DNA from: Agrilactobacillus fermenti
Lineage (GTDB): Bacteria; Bacillota; Bacilli; Lactobacillales; Lactobacillaceae
NCBI RefSeq assembly: GCF_021030645.1
Contig: NZ_JACGCJ010000001.1
Coordinates: 1 to 64,000, forward strand
Direction of reading: 5' to 3'
DNA: 64,000 nt
Translations under genes and position numbers: made by a program
Part shown: positions 42,679-51,532 of the stretch, in pieces
Numbering within the stretch: position 1 is the stretch's first letter
Layout: every line of letters begins with the position of its first letter
Notes under the pieces: generated by a model
What the model was told of the DNA's origin: nothing
The model's database searches: none
What the model saw: the letters and a program-made list of their open reading frames with translations, nothing else

Positions 42679-44157
42679 GTGAAGCAGATTCAGTGGACCG
42701 ATGCATTACGGTATCGTGCCTATCAAGATTGGCCAGCAACGTATCAAGCATCATTACAACAAACCGTCGCTAAAAGTCCTTGGCGGACGCAAACACATAT
42801 TCAACCCCAGACAGGCTTATTGAATGATCCCTGCAGCTTGAACTATTTGAATGGGGTGTGGCACTTCTTTTATCAGCAGTATCCGTTTGGCCCTGTACAT
42901 GGTTTGAAATCGTGGCATCACTTAACTTCAACAGATTTGGTTCACTGGCAGCCAAGTCAGCCGGATATTTTACCAGATACGTCATATGACAGTCATGGTG
43001 TTTACACCGGTTCTGGCTACCTTGAAGATCAGCAATTGCACTTTTTATATACGGGAAATGTTCGTGACGCCAATTGGCAGCGGCATGCTTACCAAATGCA
43101 CGCTTACATTAATGCTGACAAGCAATTGGTTAAAGATGCCACGCCAGTGATTGCCGCCCCACCGGCTGGGTTTACCCAGGAGTTTCGGGATCCTTTTGTC
43201 TTCGAATATGAAGCGCAGCGTTATGCTTTGATCGGCGGTCAGCGGCAGGACAAAACCGGGGCCATTTTGTTGTATCGGCAAGCAGCTAAGCATGATTGGC
43301 AGTTTGTTGCGCCGTTAAAGCTACCAAAACGCTATTGTGGTTATATGGTGGAGTGTCCCAATATTGCTTTTATCAATGGTAAGGTGGTTTTGGTATTTTG
43401 TCCCCAAGGGTTAGATAAATCAATTTTTGCTTATGATAATCTGTATCCTAATATCGCTTTAGTTGCGGATAAATTTGATCCAGAGACCGGGGCGTTAGGG
43501 TCAAATTTGAATTTACAACAACTTGATGCTGGGTTTGATTTTTATGCGACGCGGTTAGCCACCGATCCAGCAGGGCAAATATTGGCAATTACGTGGCTCG
43601 GATTACCAGAAATTCAATACCCGACTGATGAGTATGGCTGGGCCCATGTGTTGAGCTATCCACGGATTTTAACATTAGATGCCCAAGATCAGGTGTGCTT
43701 GAAACCGCATCCCAATTTACGGCAGCTGCGACAGCAGCCTGTGCTGCCGACATCATCGGCAAATGGCACCCAGTTTGCATTTAAGGGAGCGCTTGAATTG
43801 GTTGGCACGGTCGACCAGACGCAGTTACTGACCATTACAGTACCGGATGATACTAGAAAAACAGAACCAGCGCTTCAAGTAACACTAGATTTTGAAAAAG
43901 GCCAAGGAACGTTGATTCGGCCAGCCAATACGACTGGTGGCGCTAAGCGGATGTTTGACTTGCCAACTTCAAGGCAGCTGACTTTACACCTCTTTATCGA
44001 TGAATCTGTTTTTGAAATCTTTTTAGCTGATGGCCGGCAGGTGCTTTCTGGACGATTTTTTGGGACAAAAGCACCGGAAACGCTTATGATTAAAGGTATA
44101 TCCCAGGCAGATGCATTTCAGGCTTGGCAATTACAAAGGAGTAACCAAGCACTATGA
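42679..44157 (+). CDS. scrB: Sucrose-6-phosphate hydrolase (GH32)
   Basis: A cytosolic enzyme of 492 residues that splits sucrose 6-phosphate into glucose 6-phosphate and fructose. GH32 motifs: the nucleophile Asp in TGLLNDPCSL, FRDPFV, and the acid/base Glu in MVECPNIAF; a C-terminal beta-sandwich contains DESVFEIF. The start is GTG 42679 with GAGGTGG six bases before; the open frame extends 63 bases further but without a site. scrR follows with an ATGA overlap. Confidence 0.94.
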   Translation: MKQIQWTDALRYRAYQDWPATYQASLQQTVAKSPWRTQTHIQPQTGLLNDPCSLNYLNGVWHFFYQQYPFGPVHGLKSWHHLTSTDLVHWQPSQPDILPDTSYDSHGVYTGSGYLEDQQLHFLYTGNVRDANWQRHAYQMHAYINADKQLVKDATPVIAAPPAGFTQEFRDPFVFEYEAQRYALIGGQRQDKTGAILLYRQAAKHDWQFVAPLKLPKRYCGYMVECPNIAFINGKVVLVFCPQGLDKSIFAYDNLYPNIALVADKFDPETGALGSNLNLQQLDAGFDFYATRLATDPAGQILAITWLGLPEIQYPTDEYGWAHVLSYPRILTLDAQDQVCLKPHPNLRQLRQQPVLPTSSANGTQFAFKGALELVGTVDQTQLLTITVPDDTRKTEPALQVTLDFEKGQGTLIRPANTTGGAKRMFDLPTSRQLTLHLFIDESVFEIFLADGRQVLSGRFFGTKAPETLMIKGISQADAFQAWQLQRSNQAL

Positions 44158-45134
44158 AACCGAAATTAGAAGATGTCGCCCGAATTGCTGGTGTTTCACC
44201 AACGACGGTTTCTCGAGTAATCAACAATCATGGGGCAATCAGTGCCAAAACTCGTCAAGCGGTACAAATGGCTATGGATCAATTGCATTACCAGCCGAAT
44301 TCTTTGGCGCGATCTTTGCAGGGCAAAGCCACCAAGTTGATTGGACTGATTTTTTATGATATCAGTCACCCTTTTTTTGCGGAGCTGGTGTCCCGGTTAG
44401 AAGGTATTTTATTTGAAAAAGGCTATAAAACAATTTTATGTAATAGTGCCAATAATCCTGATAAAGAACGGGCTTATTTGAAGTTATTAGCTGCCAATCA
44501 AGTGGATGGCATTATTGCTGGCGCACATAATGAGGGTATCGAAGAATACCAGGCATATGATTTACCGATTATTTCTTTTGATCGCTACTTGGCTGCTAAA
44601 ATCCCCATCGTGAGTTCTGACAATGCGATGGGTGGGCGCCTAGCTGCGGAAAAGCTATATTTGGGCGGCGTTCGTCGGCCTATCATTATCAGTGGCGTTG
44701 AAACAAAAAAGTCGCCGACAAATGGTCGTACGACTGGATTTCAAGCGTTTTTTAAACAACAAGCAATCGATGTGCAACAATATGTCATTCCTTTTGAAAC
44801 GACAGCGCAGCTGCGCCGGGAACGCTTGGCTAATTTATTAACAACATCCGTTTGTGATGGGGTTTTTTGTACCGATGACTTAACGGCGATTCAATTGCAT
44901 CAAGTGGCCCAAGCGCATGGTATAAAAGTACCAGATCAATTAAAGATTGTCGGCTACGATGGGACCAAGTTTGTACGTGATTATTATCCGGCTTTGACGA
45001 CGGTCGTACAGCCGCTAGAAGAGATCGCCAACACGCTAGTCGCATTACTTCAAGAACGAATTCAAGATATGAAGGCCCCATTGAAAGCTCAATATCAGTT
45101 ACCGGTAGTCCTGCATCAAGGACGCACGGCTTAA
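44154..45134 (+). CDS. scrR: LacI-family sucrose operon repressor
   Basis: A regulator of 326 residues with the LacI helix-turn-helix LEDVARIAGVSPTTVSRVIN at the N-terminus, the hinge helix (PNSLARSLQ), and a periplasmic-binding-type sensor domain. It overlaps scrB by four bases. Operators in the scrA-scrB gap fit its family, so it likely represses both directions of the locus until sucrose or its phosphate is present. Its terminator appears to be split by the IS element downstream. Confidence 0.9.
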   Translation: MKPKLEDVARIAGVSPTTVSRVINNHGAISAKTRQAVQMAMDQLHYQPNSLARSLQGKATKLIGLIFYDISHPFFAELVSRLEGILFEKGYKTILCNSANNPDKERAYLKLLAANQVDGIIAGAHNEGIEEYQAYDLPIISFDRYLAAKIPIVSSDNAMGGRLAAEKLYLGGVRRPIIISGVETKKSPTNGRTTGFQAFFKQQAIDVQQYVIPFETTAQLRRERLANLLTTSVCDGVFCTDDLTAIQLHQVAQAHGIKVPDQLKIVGYDGTKFVRDYYPALTTVVQPLEEIANTLVALLQERIQDMKAPLKAQYQLPVVLHQGRTA

Positions 45135-45144
45135 TTGTGATTAT

Positions 45145-45158
45145 TAGAAAGACCCATT
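45145..45158 (+). terminator. Left arm of the scrR terminator, split by an IS element
   Basis: AGAAAGACCCATT here is complementary to AATGGGTCTTT at 46652-46662, which is followed by TATTTT. The two arms flank the IS element on opposite sides. Joined, they would form a normal scrR terminator, so the IS probably entered its loop. Confidence 0.6.
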
Positions 45159-45210
45159 TAGTCTTAGCGGACTTGAAGTGCAACAAAAAAGTTAGACAGT
45201 TAATAGAATC

Positions 45211-46020
45211 TTAAGCAATGGCTTGATTTCGATATTCAATCGGAGTCAGGCCATTTTTGTTGAGGGATATCCGCCCATGGTTGAACCAGTGCACATAATC
45301 ATTGGTGATTGTCTTTAGTTCTTCGAGATCTTGGATCGGCTGTCGATTGAGCCGTTCCCGTTTGAGTAGGTTGAAGAAGCTTTCCATAGGCGCATTATCA
45401 TGGCATTTACCCTTACGGGACATGCTGGGAATAATACCCATAGCTTTAGTGTGGGATTGATATTCCCGTGTCTGATATTGCCAGCCTTGATCTGAATGCA
45501 TGATTGGCATAGCACCTAGAGGCAATATCTTACTTAGATCATCCAGAGTCAGGTGTAACTGTTCCTTGTTCGCAGATTGACTAACAACAACCGTTAGAAC
45601 TTCCCGACTGGCTTCATCGATTATGGCTGAAATATAACCCCACGTATGGTCGACTAATTTCACTTGAGTCACATCGGTGTGTAAAACAGTAAATGGTTCC
45701 GTGGCATCAAACTGTTGGCGTAGCAGATTGTCATTGATGGTCCCTATTTTCCCCTTGTATGAATGATAGCCACTTACGTGCCGTGAATATAATGTCACGC
45801 TGAGATCTAATTGTCCCATCAATCTTCGGACTGTATTGGGTGAACATTTAAATCCAGCTCTTTGAGCCATTATATGGATACGACGATAGCCATAGGTCTC
45901 GTAGGAGTCATGAAAAGTTTTCTTGATGAATGCCTTAAGTGTTTGATATTTATCTGGTCTATGTCTTCTCTTCAACCGGTCATAAAATGTTGCCCGCGAT
46001 AATTTTGCCAGAGCTAGCAA
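45211..46020 (-). CDS. IS3-family transposase OrfB (DDE integrase domain)
   Basis: The catalytic half of the transposase, 269 residues from the TTG. The DDE triad is visible: LHTDVTQVKL, MHSDQGWQYQ and HDNAPMESFFNLLKRE. The frame stays open upstream to beyond the A7 run at 46104-46110, so the active protein is probably an OrfAB fusion made by -1 frameshifting rather than from the TTG. It looks intact. Confidence 0.88.
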   Translation of the reverse strand: MLALAKLSRATFYDRLKRRHRPDKYQTLKAFIKKTFHDSYETYGYRRIHIMAQRAGFKCSPNTVRRLMGQLDLSVTLYSRHVSGYHSYKGKIGTINDNLLRQQFDATEPFTVLHTDVTQVKLVDHTWGYISAIIDEASREVLTVVVSQSANKEQLHLTLDDLSKILPLGAMPIMHSDQGWQYQTREYQSHTKAMGIIPSMSRKGKCHDNAPMESFFNLLKRERLNRQPIQDLEELKTITNDYVHWFNHGRISLNKNGLTPIEYRNQAIA

Positions 46021-46055
46021 TTGTTTGAGTGGATACTTATGCCGTAACGAATCAA

Positions 46056-46592
46056 TTACTTCTGCTTTCTTTCCGGAAGATTGTTCTTCGATACGGCCTC
46101 TAATTTTTTTAAGAAATCACGCTCCATCTTGGTGTGATAAAGTTCGTCTCGTAACTTAAGGATCTCTTGTTGGTAAGTTTCCTTTTCACTGAGTGGTAAT
46201 TTCTTAGTCTGTTTAGCTTTCTTATGCTTCATAGCTGGCCGCCTCCCGCGTGATTTGGGTCGTAGACCGGCTATTCCTTTGGTTTTAAATATTCTTGCCC
46301 AGGAACATACTTGGGAAGGATTAATTCCAAAGTGAGCAGCAACCCCTACAACACCCATATCACTTGTTTGGTAATAGTCTACCACGGCTAATTTCTGTTC
46401 TAAAGAGTAGGTAACTTTAGTGTGCTTTAGCTGTAAGGATTCCAAGCCGTTTTCTCTGGCTTGAGCCACCCAACTTCTGACAGATTTTACAGAGCCGATC
46501 TCATATTTTGTGACAAGTTCGGAATAAGACGATCGTCCAGAGAGGTATTCTTGGACAACTTGAAATTTAAGTTCACTTGAAAATTTAGTCAT
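46056..46592 (-). CDS. IS3-family transposase OrfA (helix-turn-helix)
   Basis: A protein of 178 residues with two helix-turn-helix segments (SYSELVTKYEIGSVKSVRSW and MGVVGVAAHFGINPSQVCSW) and a C-terminal coiled coil rich in K/E. It binds the IS ends. ATG 46592 is chosen; the frame is open further into the IS end. The run TTA AAA AAA TTA at 46104-46110 is a classic A-AAA-AAA slippery heptamer for -1 frameshifting into OrfB. Confidence 0.85.
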   Translation of the reverse strand: MTKFSSELKFQVVQEYLSGRSSYSELVTKYEIGSVKSVRSWVAQARENGLESLQLKHTKVTYSLEQKLAVVDYYQTSDMGVVGVAAHFGINPSQVCSWARIFKTKGIAGLRPKSRGRRPAMKHKKAKQTKKLPLSEKETYQQEILKLRDELYHTKMERDFLKKLEAVSKNNLPERKQK

Positions 46593-46668
46593 AAAAAGTG
46601 CCCCACAATCATTAGAGTATTTGTCTAACAATTATGGGGCACTTCAACTTGAATGGGTCTTTTATTTT

Positions 46669-46767
46669 AAACGCCTTCACCTAACCTCGAATGTCTTAAA
46701 TTGCAAAGGCCCCATTTATCGTCATTTGTGTTCGTGTTCAGTCGTTGAGCGCCCTTTGTCGCGCTCT
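46669..46767 (+). repeat. Bulged-palindrome element, copy P (type 1, internal deletion)
   Basis: A 99-bp copy. Compared with copy R it lacks about 17 bases between AAACG and CCTTCACC, including the left arm of helix 1. The lost piece lies between two AACGC repeats. It starts right after the T-run of the scrR terminator arm next to the IS. Confidence 0.8.
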
Positions 46768-46882
46768 AAACGCGCTCGCAGCACTAATCGTTTTGTCTAA
46801 CTACAAATTATTTGTAGGTGCAGGCACCTCCGGCATAATTTTAGGTTAGAACGCAACGATTACCCAGTACTGCTCACGCTCT
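46768..46882 (+). repeat. Bulged-palindrome element, copy Q (type 5)
   Basis: A 115-bp element with the family ends and unique arms GCAGCACT/AGTACTGC, bulge ACCC, helix 2 AATCGTT/AACGATT, then GTCTAAC/GTTAGAAC. The apex contains GTGC..GCAC. Confidence 0.83.
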
Positions 46883-46887
46883 TTTTT

Positions 46888-47003
46888 AAACGCGCTCGAA
46901 AGGGCAACGCCTTCACCTAACCTCGAATGTCTCAAATGGTAAATGCACCATTTATCGTCATTCTTGTTAGTGTTCAGCCGCTGAGCGCCCTTTGTCACGC
47001 TCT
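46888..47003 (+). repeat. Bulged-palindrome element, copy R (type 1)
   Basis: A 116-bp element: helix 1 GAAAGGGC/GCCCTTTG, bulge GAGC, helix 3 CAC-C-TAAC/GTTAGTG. It ends 75 bases before the ABC exporter genes. Confidence 0.85.
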
Positions 47004-47078
47004 GCTCTAAAGCTTTTTTCTAGCAAATTTTTGGTAATAAACGTATGATTTGAATAAAACGTACTGGAGGGGAGTCTA

Positions 47079-48866
47079 ATGTTACGGTTATTATTAAGGG
47101 CTGTGCGTGAGTACCGTAAAGAGTCGATCCTCACACCGCTTTTGGTGACAACGGAGGTGGCGATTGAGACCTTTATCCCATTTTTAATGGCCTCAATCAT
47201 TGATAAGGGCATCACACCGGGCAATGTCAATTACATTTGGCGGATGGGTCTGCTCTTAATTGTGATGGCGTTAGCTTCACTTTCAGCTGGCGCAAGTTCA
47301 AGCTGGTTTTCTAGTCATGCCGCTGCTGGTTTTGCCAAGAATCTGCGGCATGATATTTTTAGCAATATTCAGAAGTTTTCTTTTCAAAATATTGATCATT
47401 TTTCAAGCTCAAGTTTGGTAACACGAATGACAACGGATATCACCAATGTTCAAAATGCTTATCAGATGACGATTCGCATTGCTGTCCGGGCACCGCTATT
47501 GTTGATCTTCTCGATTATGATGGCTTTTTCGATCAATGCTCAAATGGCGATGATCTATGTGGTCGTTGTGCCGATACTAGCCATTTCTTTATATGTGATC
47601 GTTCATTTTGCTTATCCGCTATTCAAACTGGTATTTAAGCGCTACGATCGGTTGAACCAGGTTGTGAGTGAGAACTTACGGGGCATTCGTGTGGTTAAGA
47701 CTTTTGTCCGCGAAGCCGAGGAAAAACAGAAATTTGAGGCGGCATCTAAGGATATTTATACCGTTTTTTCCAAGGCTCAGCGAATTTTATCATTAAATGC
47801 ACCGCTAATGACCTTTATGATCAATACCACCATCTTGGTGATTTCTTGGTTGGGCGCTCAAATGATTGTTGGCGGTCAGATGCAAACGGGTCAATTGGTT
47901 AGTATGTTTGCCTATACGAACTCGGTTTTGTTTAGTTTGATGATGTTGAGCAATATCATCACGCAGCTCTCTCAGTCCCAAGCTTCCGGACAGCGGATTG
48001 CTGAGGTCTTATCGGAAGTGCCCTCGATCGTGGACCCTAAAGATCCGGTTTTGACGGTGACGGATGGTCGTGTCGCTTTTGATAACGTTAGTTTTACTTA
48101 TTCTGCGGTTCATAAGAGACCTGTTTTACAAAATATTAATTTACAAATTCCCTCAGGCGCCTTAATCGGGGTCATTGGTGAGACTGGCTCTGGTAAAAGT
48201 ACACTAGTACAGTTATTGCCACGTTTATATGATGCAACGTCTGGTGAAGTGCGTGTTGGTGGTGTTCCAGTTCAACAATATGCTTTGGCAGCCTTGCGTG
48301 ATAATGTTGCTATGGTTTTGCAAAATAACGTTCTTTTTTCAGGGACGATTAAAGAAAATTTACGTTGGGGCAATGAACAAGCCACGGATGATGAAATCAT
48401 TGCCTCGGCGAAAATCGCACAAGCTGATGAATTCATTCAAACTTTACCGGCCGGCTATGACACACATATTGAGCAAGATGGGAGTAATGTTTCAGGCGGT
48501 CAAAAGCAACGGTTGACGATTGCACGCGCCTTGTTGAAGAACCCTAAAATTTTGATCATGGATGATTCGACGAGTGCAGTAGATACGGCAACCGAGCGTG
48601 AGATTCGGGAGGCATTTCGCCATGAAATGCCTCAAATGACTAAGATCTTGATATCGCAAAGAATTACTTCCATTTCGGAGGCGGACCAAATTATCGTGAT
48701 GGCGCATGGTAAAATCGATGCCATTGGGACACATCAAGAACTGATGCAGACGAATGTGATCTATCAAGCGTTGAATCAATCACAGCTTCATCATGAGGCA
48801 CAGGCGTTTGACGCCCCAAGCGATGCCAGTCCAATAGCCACAGACGGAGGTGACGTGCATGAATAA
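47079..48866 (+). CDS. Heterodimeric ABC exporter, first subunit (LmrC/BmrC-like)
   Basis: A protein of 595 residues: one six-helix membrane domain (about 15-320) and one nucleotide-binding domain with Walker A GETGSGKSTLV, signature VSGGQKQRL and Walker B ILIMDDSTSAVD. The residue after Walker B is Asp where a catalytic Glu is usual, so this subunit forms the degenerate ATP site, as in LmrCD and BmrCD. CTGGAGGGGAG lies before the ATG. The second subunit gene overlaps its 3' end. It exports drugs or other amphiphiles; the true substrate is unknown. Confidence 0.9.
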   Translation: MLRLLLRAVREYRKESILTPLLVTTEVAIETFIPFLMASIIDKGITPGNVNYIWRMGLLLIVMALASLSAGASSSWFSSHAAAGFAKNLRHDIFSNIQKFSFQNIDHFSSSSLVTRMTTDITNVQNAYQMTIRIAVRAPLLLIFSIMMAFSINAQMAMIYVVVVPILAISLYVIVHFAYPLFKLVFKRYDRLNQVVSENLRGIRVVKTFVREAEEKQKFEAASKDIYTVFSKAQRILSLNAPLMTFMINTTILVISWLGAQMIVGGQMQTGQLVSMFAYTNSVLFSLMMLSNIITQLSQSQASGQRIAEVLSEVPSIVDPKDPVLTVTDGRVAFDNVSFTYSAVHKRPVLQNINLQIPSGALIGVIGETGSGKSTLVQLLPRLYDATSGEVRVGGVPVQQYALAALRDNVAMVLQNNVLFSGTIKENLRWGNEQATDDEIIASAKIAQADEFIQTLPAGYDTHIEQDGSNVSGGQKQRLTIARALLKNPKILIMDDSTSAVDTATEREIREAFRHEMPQMTKILISQRITSISEADQIIVMAHGKIDAIGTHQELMQTNVIYQALNQSQLHHEAQAFDAPSDASPIATDGGDVHE

Positions 48867-50751
48867 TCGACCACGTTCATTTGGCAAAAAGAGCAAGGGC
48901 CCTAAGGATACTTGGGCGACGTTGAAGCGACTATTGAAGCTGATTTTTACGGGTCATCCGATACCGCTGATCGTTGCTTTTATTAGTATAATCGTTGCAG
49001 CAATCAGCGGCGTAGCTGGCTCATTATTCCTGCAGCGTTTGGTAGATGATTATATTTTGCCATTACTAAAATTACGCAGTCATAATTTTTCGGCACTTTT
49101 TGGCGCCATTTTAGTAATGGGCGGCATCTATTATTTAGGTGTGATCGCGACTTTGATTTTTACACAAATCATGCCGGTATTAGGTCAGCGCATTCAGCGT
49201 CAAATTCGGGATGATTTATTTAGTCATATGCAGACACTACCGGTTAATTATTTTGATCGGAATAGTTTTGGCGATATCATGAGCCGTTATACCAACGATG
49301 TTGATACCCTAATGCAATTGATCAGTCAAAGTTTACCGCAGTTTATCTCGTCGCTGTTTAATATTGTTTTTGTCGTCGTAGGGATGCTGTCCCTGAGCCC
49401 GTTGTTAACGTTGGTTTCACTGGTGATTTTTGGCTTGAGTATCGGGGTTGTGCGCTTCTTAAGTAATCGTTCTAGCAAATACTTTCAGGCCCAGCAAAAG
49501 TCTTTAGGGGCTTTGAATGGCTTTATTGAGGAAAGTTTAAATGGGTTAAAGGTTATTAAAGTTTTTAGTCATGAGCCACAAACTCAGCAGCGTTTTGATG
49601 CGTATAATGAGGGTTTAAGGGAAGATGCTGCCCGGGCAAATGGCTTCGCTACGATGTTATTTCCAATTATGGGGAACATCGGCAATTTGCTTTATGTACT
49701 CGTTGCTCTAGTGGGGGGTATTTTGGCGGTGAATCAAATATCTGGCTTAACTTTAGGTGCGATTGCGGCATTTTTACAATTAAGTCGGAATTTCAGCCAG
49801 CCAATTTCACAAATTTCCCAGCAATTAAATGCAATCATTATTGCTTTGGCCGGTGCAGAACGTATTTTTCAACTACAAGATGAACCTGAAGAAACGGATC
49901 AAGGCCAAGTGGTGCTAGTGCGGGCAATTAAGGGTGCCGATGGGATTTTGGCAGCAGCTCCTGAAGGTCAAATTTGGGCTTGGAAGTATCCAGATCCTAA
50001 ACAGCCGTTAATAGAATTGCGTGGACGTGTGGTATTTGACCATGTGAATTTCAGCTATGATGGGCAAAAACAAGTGCTTCATGATATCAATCTAGTGGTG
50101 GCACCAGGCCAGAAAGTCGCATTAGTTGGCTCTACTGGAGCGGGGAAGACAACTATTACAAATATGCTGACCCGTTTTTATGAGATCGACAGCGGTACAA
50201 TCACTTATGATGGCATCAACATTCAAGATATTCGCAAGGCATCTTTACGACAGTCACTAGGGATGGTTTTGCAAGAAACTAATTTATTTACCGATACAGT
50301 TGCGAATAATATTCGTTTTGGTAACTTAACGGCTACCGATGCTCAAGTGCACGCGGCTGCAGATCTAGCTAACGCCACGACATTCATTGATCATTTGCCT
50401 CAAGGATTTGAGACGCAAATCACCAATGGGGGCAGCAGCTTATCGCAAGGGGAGCGGCAGCTGCTTTCCATAGCACGTGCTGCAGTCGCCGACCCGCCTG
50501 TGATGATTTTAGATGAGGCTACTTCTAGCATTGACACGAAGACAGAACGTCTCGTACAGGCTGGAATGGATAATTTGATGCGAGATCGGACCACTTTTGC
50601 GATTGCCCATCGACTTTCTACAATTTTTAATGCCGATTTGATTCTTGTGATCGAGCAGGGGCAAATCATTGAACGTGGCAATCATGAAAGTCTCATGGCC
50701 AAGAAAGGTGCATACTATGAGCTCTATACCGGTAAAAAGGCACTTGAGTAA
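48859..50751 (+). CDS. Heterodimeric ABC exporter, second subunit (LmrD/BmrD-like)
   Basis: A protein of 630 residues: six-helix membrane domain, then an insertion of about 40 residues before the nucleotide-binding domain. Walker A is GSTGAGKTTITN, signature LSQGERQLLS, and Walker B MILDEATSSID with the catalytic Glu present. It therefore supplies the competent ATP site to the pair. The start is ATG 48859 with GGAGGTG before it, overlapping the first subunit gene by eight bases. Confidence 0.9.
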   Translation: MNNRPRSFGKKSKGPKDTWATLKRLLKLIFTGHPIPLIVAFISIIVAAISGVAGSLFLQRLVDDYILPLLKLRSHNFSALFGAILVMGGIYYLGVIATLIFTQIMPVLGQRIQRQIRDDLFSHMQTLPVNYFDRNSFGDIMSRYTNDVDTLMQLISQSLPQFISSLFNIVFVVVGMLSLSPLLTLVSLVIFGLSIGVVRFLSNRSSKYFQAQQKSLGALNGFIEESLNGLKVIKVFSHEPQTQQRFDAYNEGLREDAARANGFATMLFPIMGNIGNLLYVLVALVGGILAVNQISGLTLGAIAAFLQLSRNFSQPISQISQQLNAIIIALAGAERIFQLQDEPEETDQGQVVLVRAIKGADGILAAAPEGQIWAWKYPDPKQPLIELRGRVVFDHVNFSYDGQKQVLHDINLVVAPGQKVALVGSTGAGKTTITNMLTRFYEIDSGTITYDGINIQDIRKASLRQSLGMVLQETNLFTDTVANNIRFGNLTATDAQVHAAADLANATTFIDHLPQGFETQITNGGSSLSQGERQLLSIARAAVADPPVMILDEATSSIDTKTERLVQAGMDNLMRDRTTFAIAHRLSTIFNADLILVIEQGQIIERGNHESLMAKKGAYYELYTGKKALE

Positions 50752-50827
50752 GTGACAAGACATTTGGTATAATATCGAAATGCAAAAGAACTTGTTAGGT
50801 ATATTGTCAATATATTGAGGTGAAATT

Positions 50828-51430
50828 ATGGGACGAACGCGTAGTGTGGCTTTTGAAGTCAGTATTCTAGCGTTATTATCCGCATTATTAGTTGTTCAGG
50901 TTTACATTCCGCTGGTCATTCCTGGTGGGGTGGCTATTACAACGATGCACATTACAGTCGCATTGGGTGCGATTATTTTAGGAACACGTGATGGGGCCAT
51001 TTTAGGGCTTGTTTGGGGATCGCTGTCATTATTTCGGGCGTATACTTCACCAGATGGACCATTATCGATTCTGATGTTTACGAACCCAGTAATTGCTATC
51101 GTCCCTCGAGTTATGGTTGGCGTTGTGGCTGGCTTATTGTTTAGTTATTTTTACAAACACACCAAAATCAAACACTCACTTAGTCTAGGCATGACCGGCT
51201 TGTTTAGTGCTTTAACCAATACGACCTTAGTGGTATTATTTACAACGCTATTTTTCCAAAATCGTTCTGGCGCTATTTTTAGTGCGGTACATGCGGGTGG
51301 TCAAAATACAAATTTGTTAATGTTTTTGATTACATTAGTCGGTATCAATGCTCTAATTGAGGTTATTGTAGGGCTGTTACTTGTCCCGGCTATTGGGACA
51401 CCGTTGTTACGCTTTCGACGTGAGAAATAA
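50828..51430 (+). CDS. ECF transporter S component
   Basis: A membrane protein of 200 residues with about six hydrophobic helices and the S-component pattern: short charged N-terminus, MHITVALGAIILGTRDGAILG, and a helix rich in small residues for docking to EcfT. S components bind a vitamin and work with the shared EcfAA'T module encoded elsewhere. The sequence recalls pantothenate-type S components, but the vitamin cannot be decided here. GAGGTG lies before the ATG; no riboswitch is visible in the 76-base leader. Confidence 0.78.
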   Translation: MGRTRSVAFEVSILALLSALLVVQVYIPLVIPGGVAITTMHITVALGAIILGTRDGAILGLVWGSLSLFRAYTSPDGPLSILMFTNPVIAIVPRVMVGVVAGLLFSYFYKHTKIKHSLSLGMTGLFSALTNTTLVVLFTTLFFQNRSGAIFSAVHAGGQNTNLLMFLITLVGINALIEVIVGLLLVPAIGTPLLRFRREK

Positions 51431-51470
51431 GAGATAGTAGGCATTCAGTATAAACTTTTACTTTAAAGAT

Positions 51471-51520
51471 GAAATGACCCACACTGGTAGCGATGCGGCT
51501 AACAATGTGGGTCATTTTTG
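51471..51520. terminator. Bidirectional terminator between the ECF S gene and ykyA
   Basis: AAATGACCCACA and TGTGGGTCATTTTT pair with a loop of about 21 bases. It lies between two convergent genes. Confidence 0.75.
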
Positions 51521-51532
51521 GTTATGAATGGT

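Larger units (their letters stand above)
45173..46647 (-). mobile_element. IS3-family (IS150-group) insertion sequence
   Basis: About 1475 bp. The ends are imperfect inverted repeats: the left end has TTGAAGTGC and, after about 17 bases, GTTAGACA, and the right end mirrors these (TGTCTAAC...GCACTTCAA). It has two overlapping minus-strand frames with an A7 slippery site between them. A target duplication of 3-4 bases is not evident, and the outer boundary could be 2-4 bases wider. Confidence 0.87.

Noticed and set aside
47079-48866. Damaged Walker B in the first ABC exporter subunit
   Set aside because: The Asp in place of Glu is the normal degenerate site of heterodimeric exporters such as LmrCD and BmrCD, so it is not a sign of decay.
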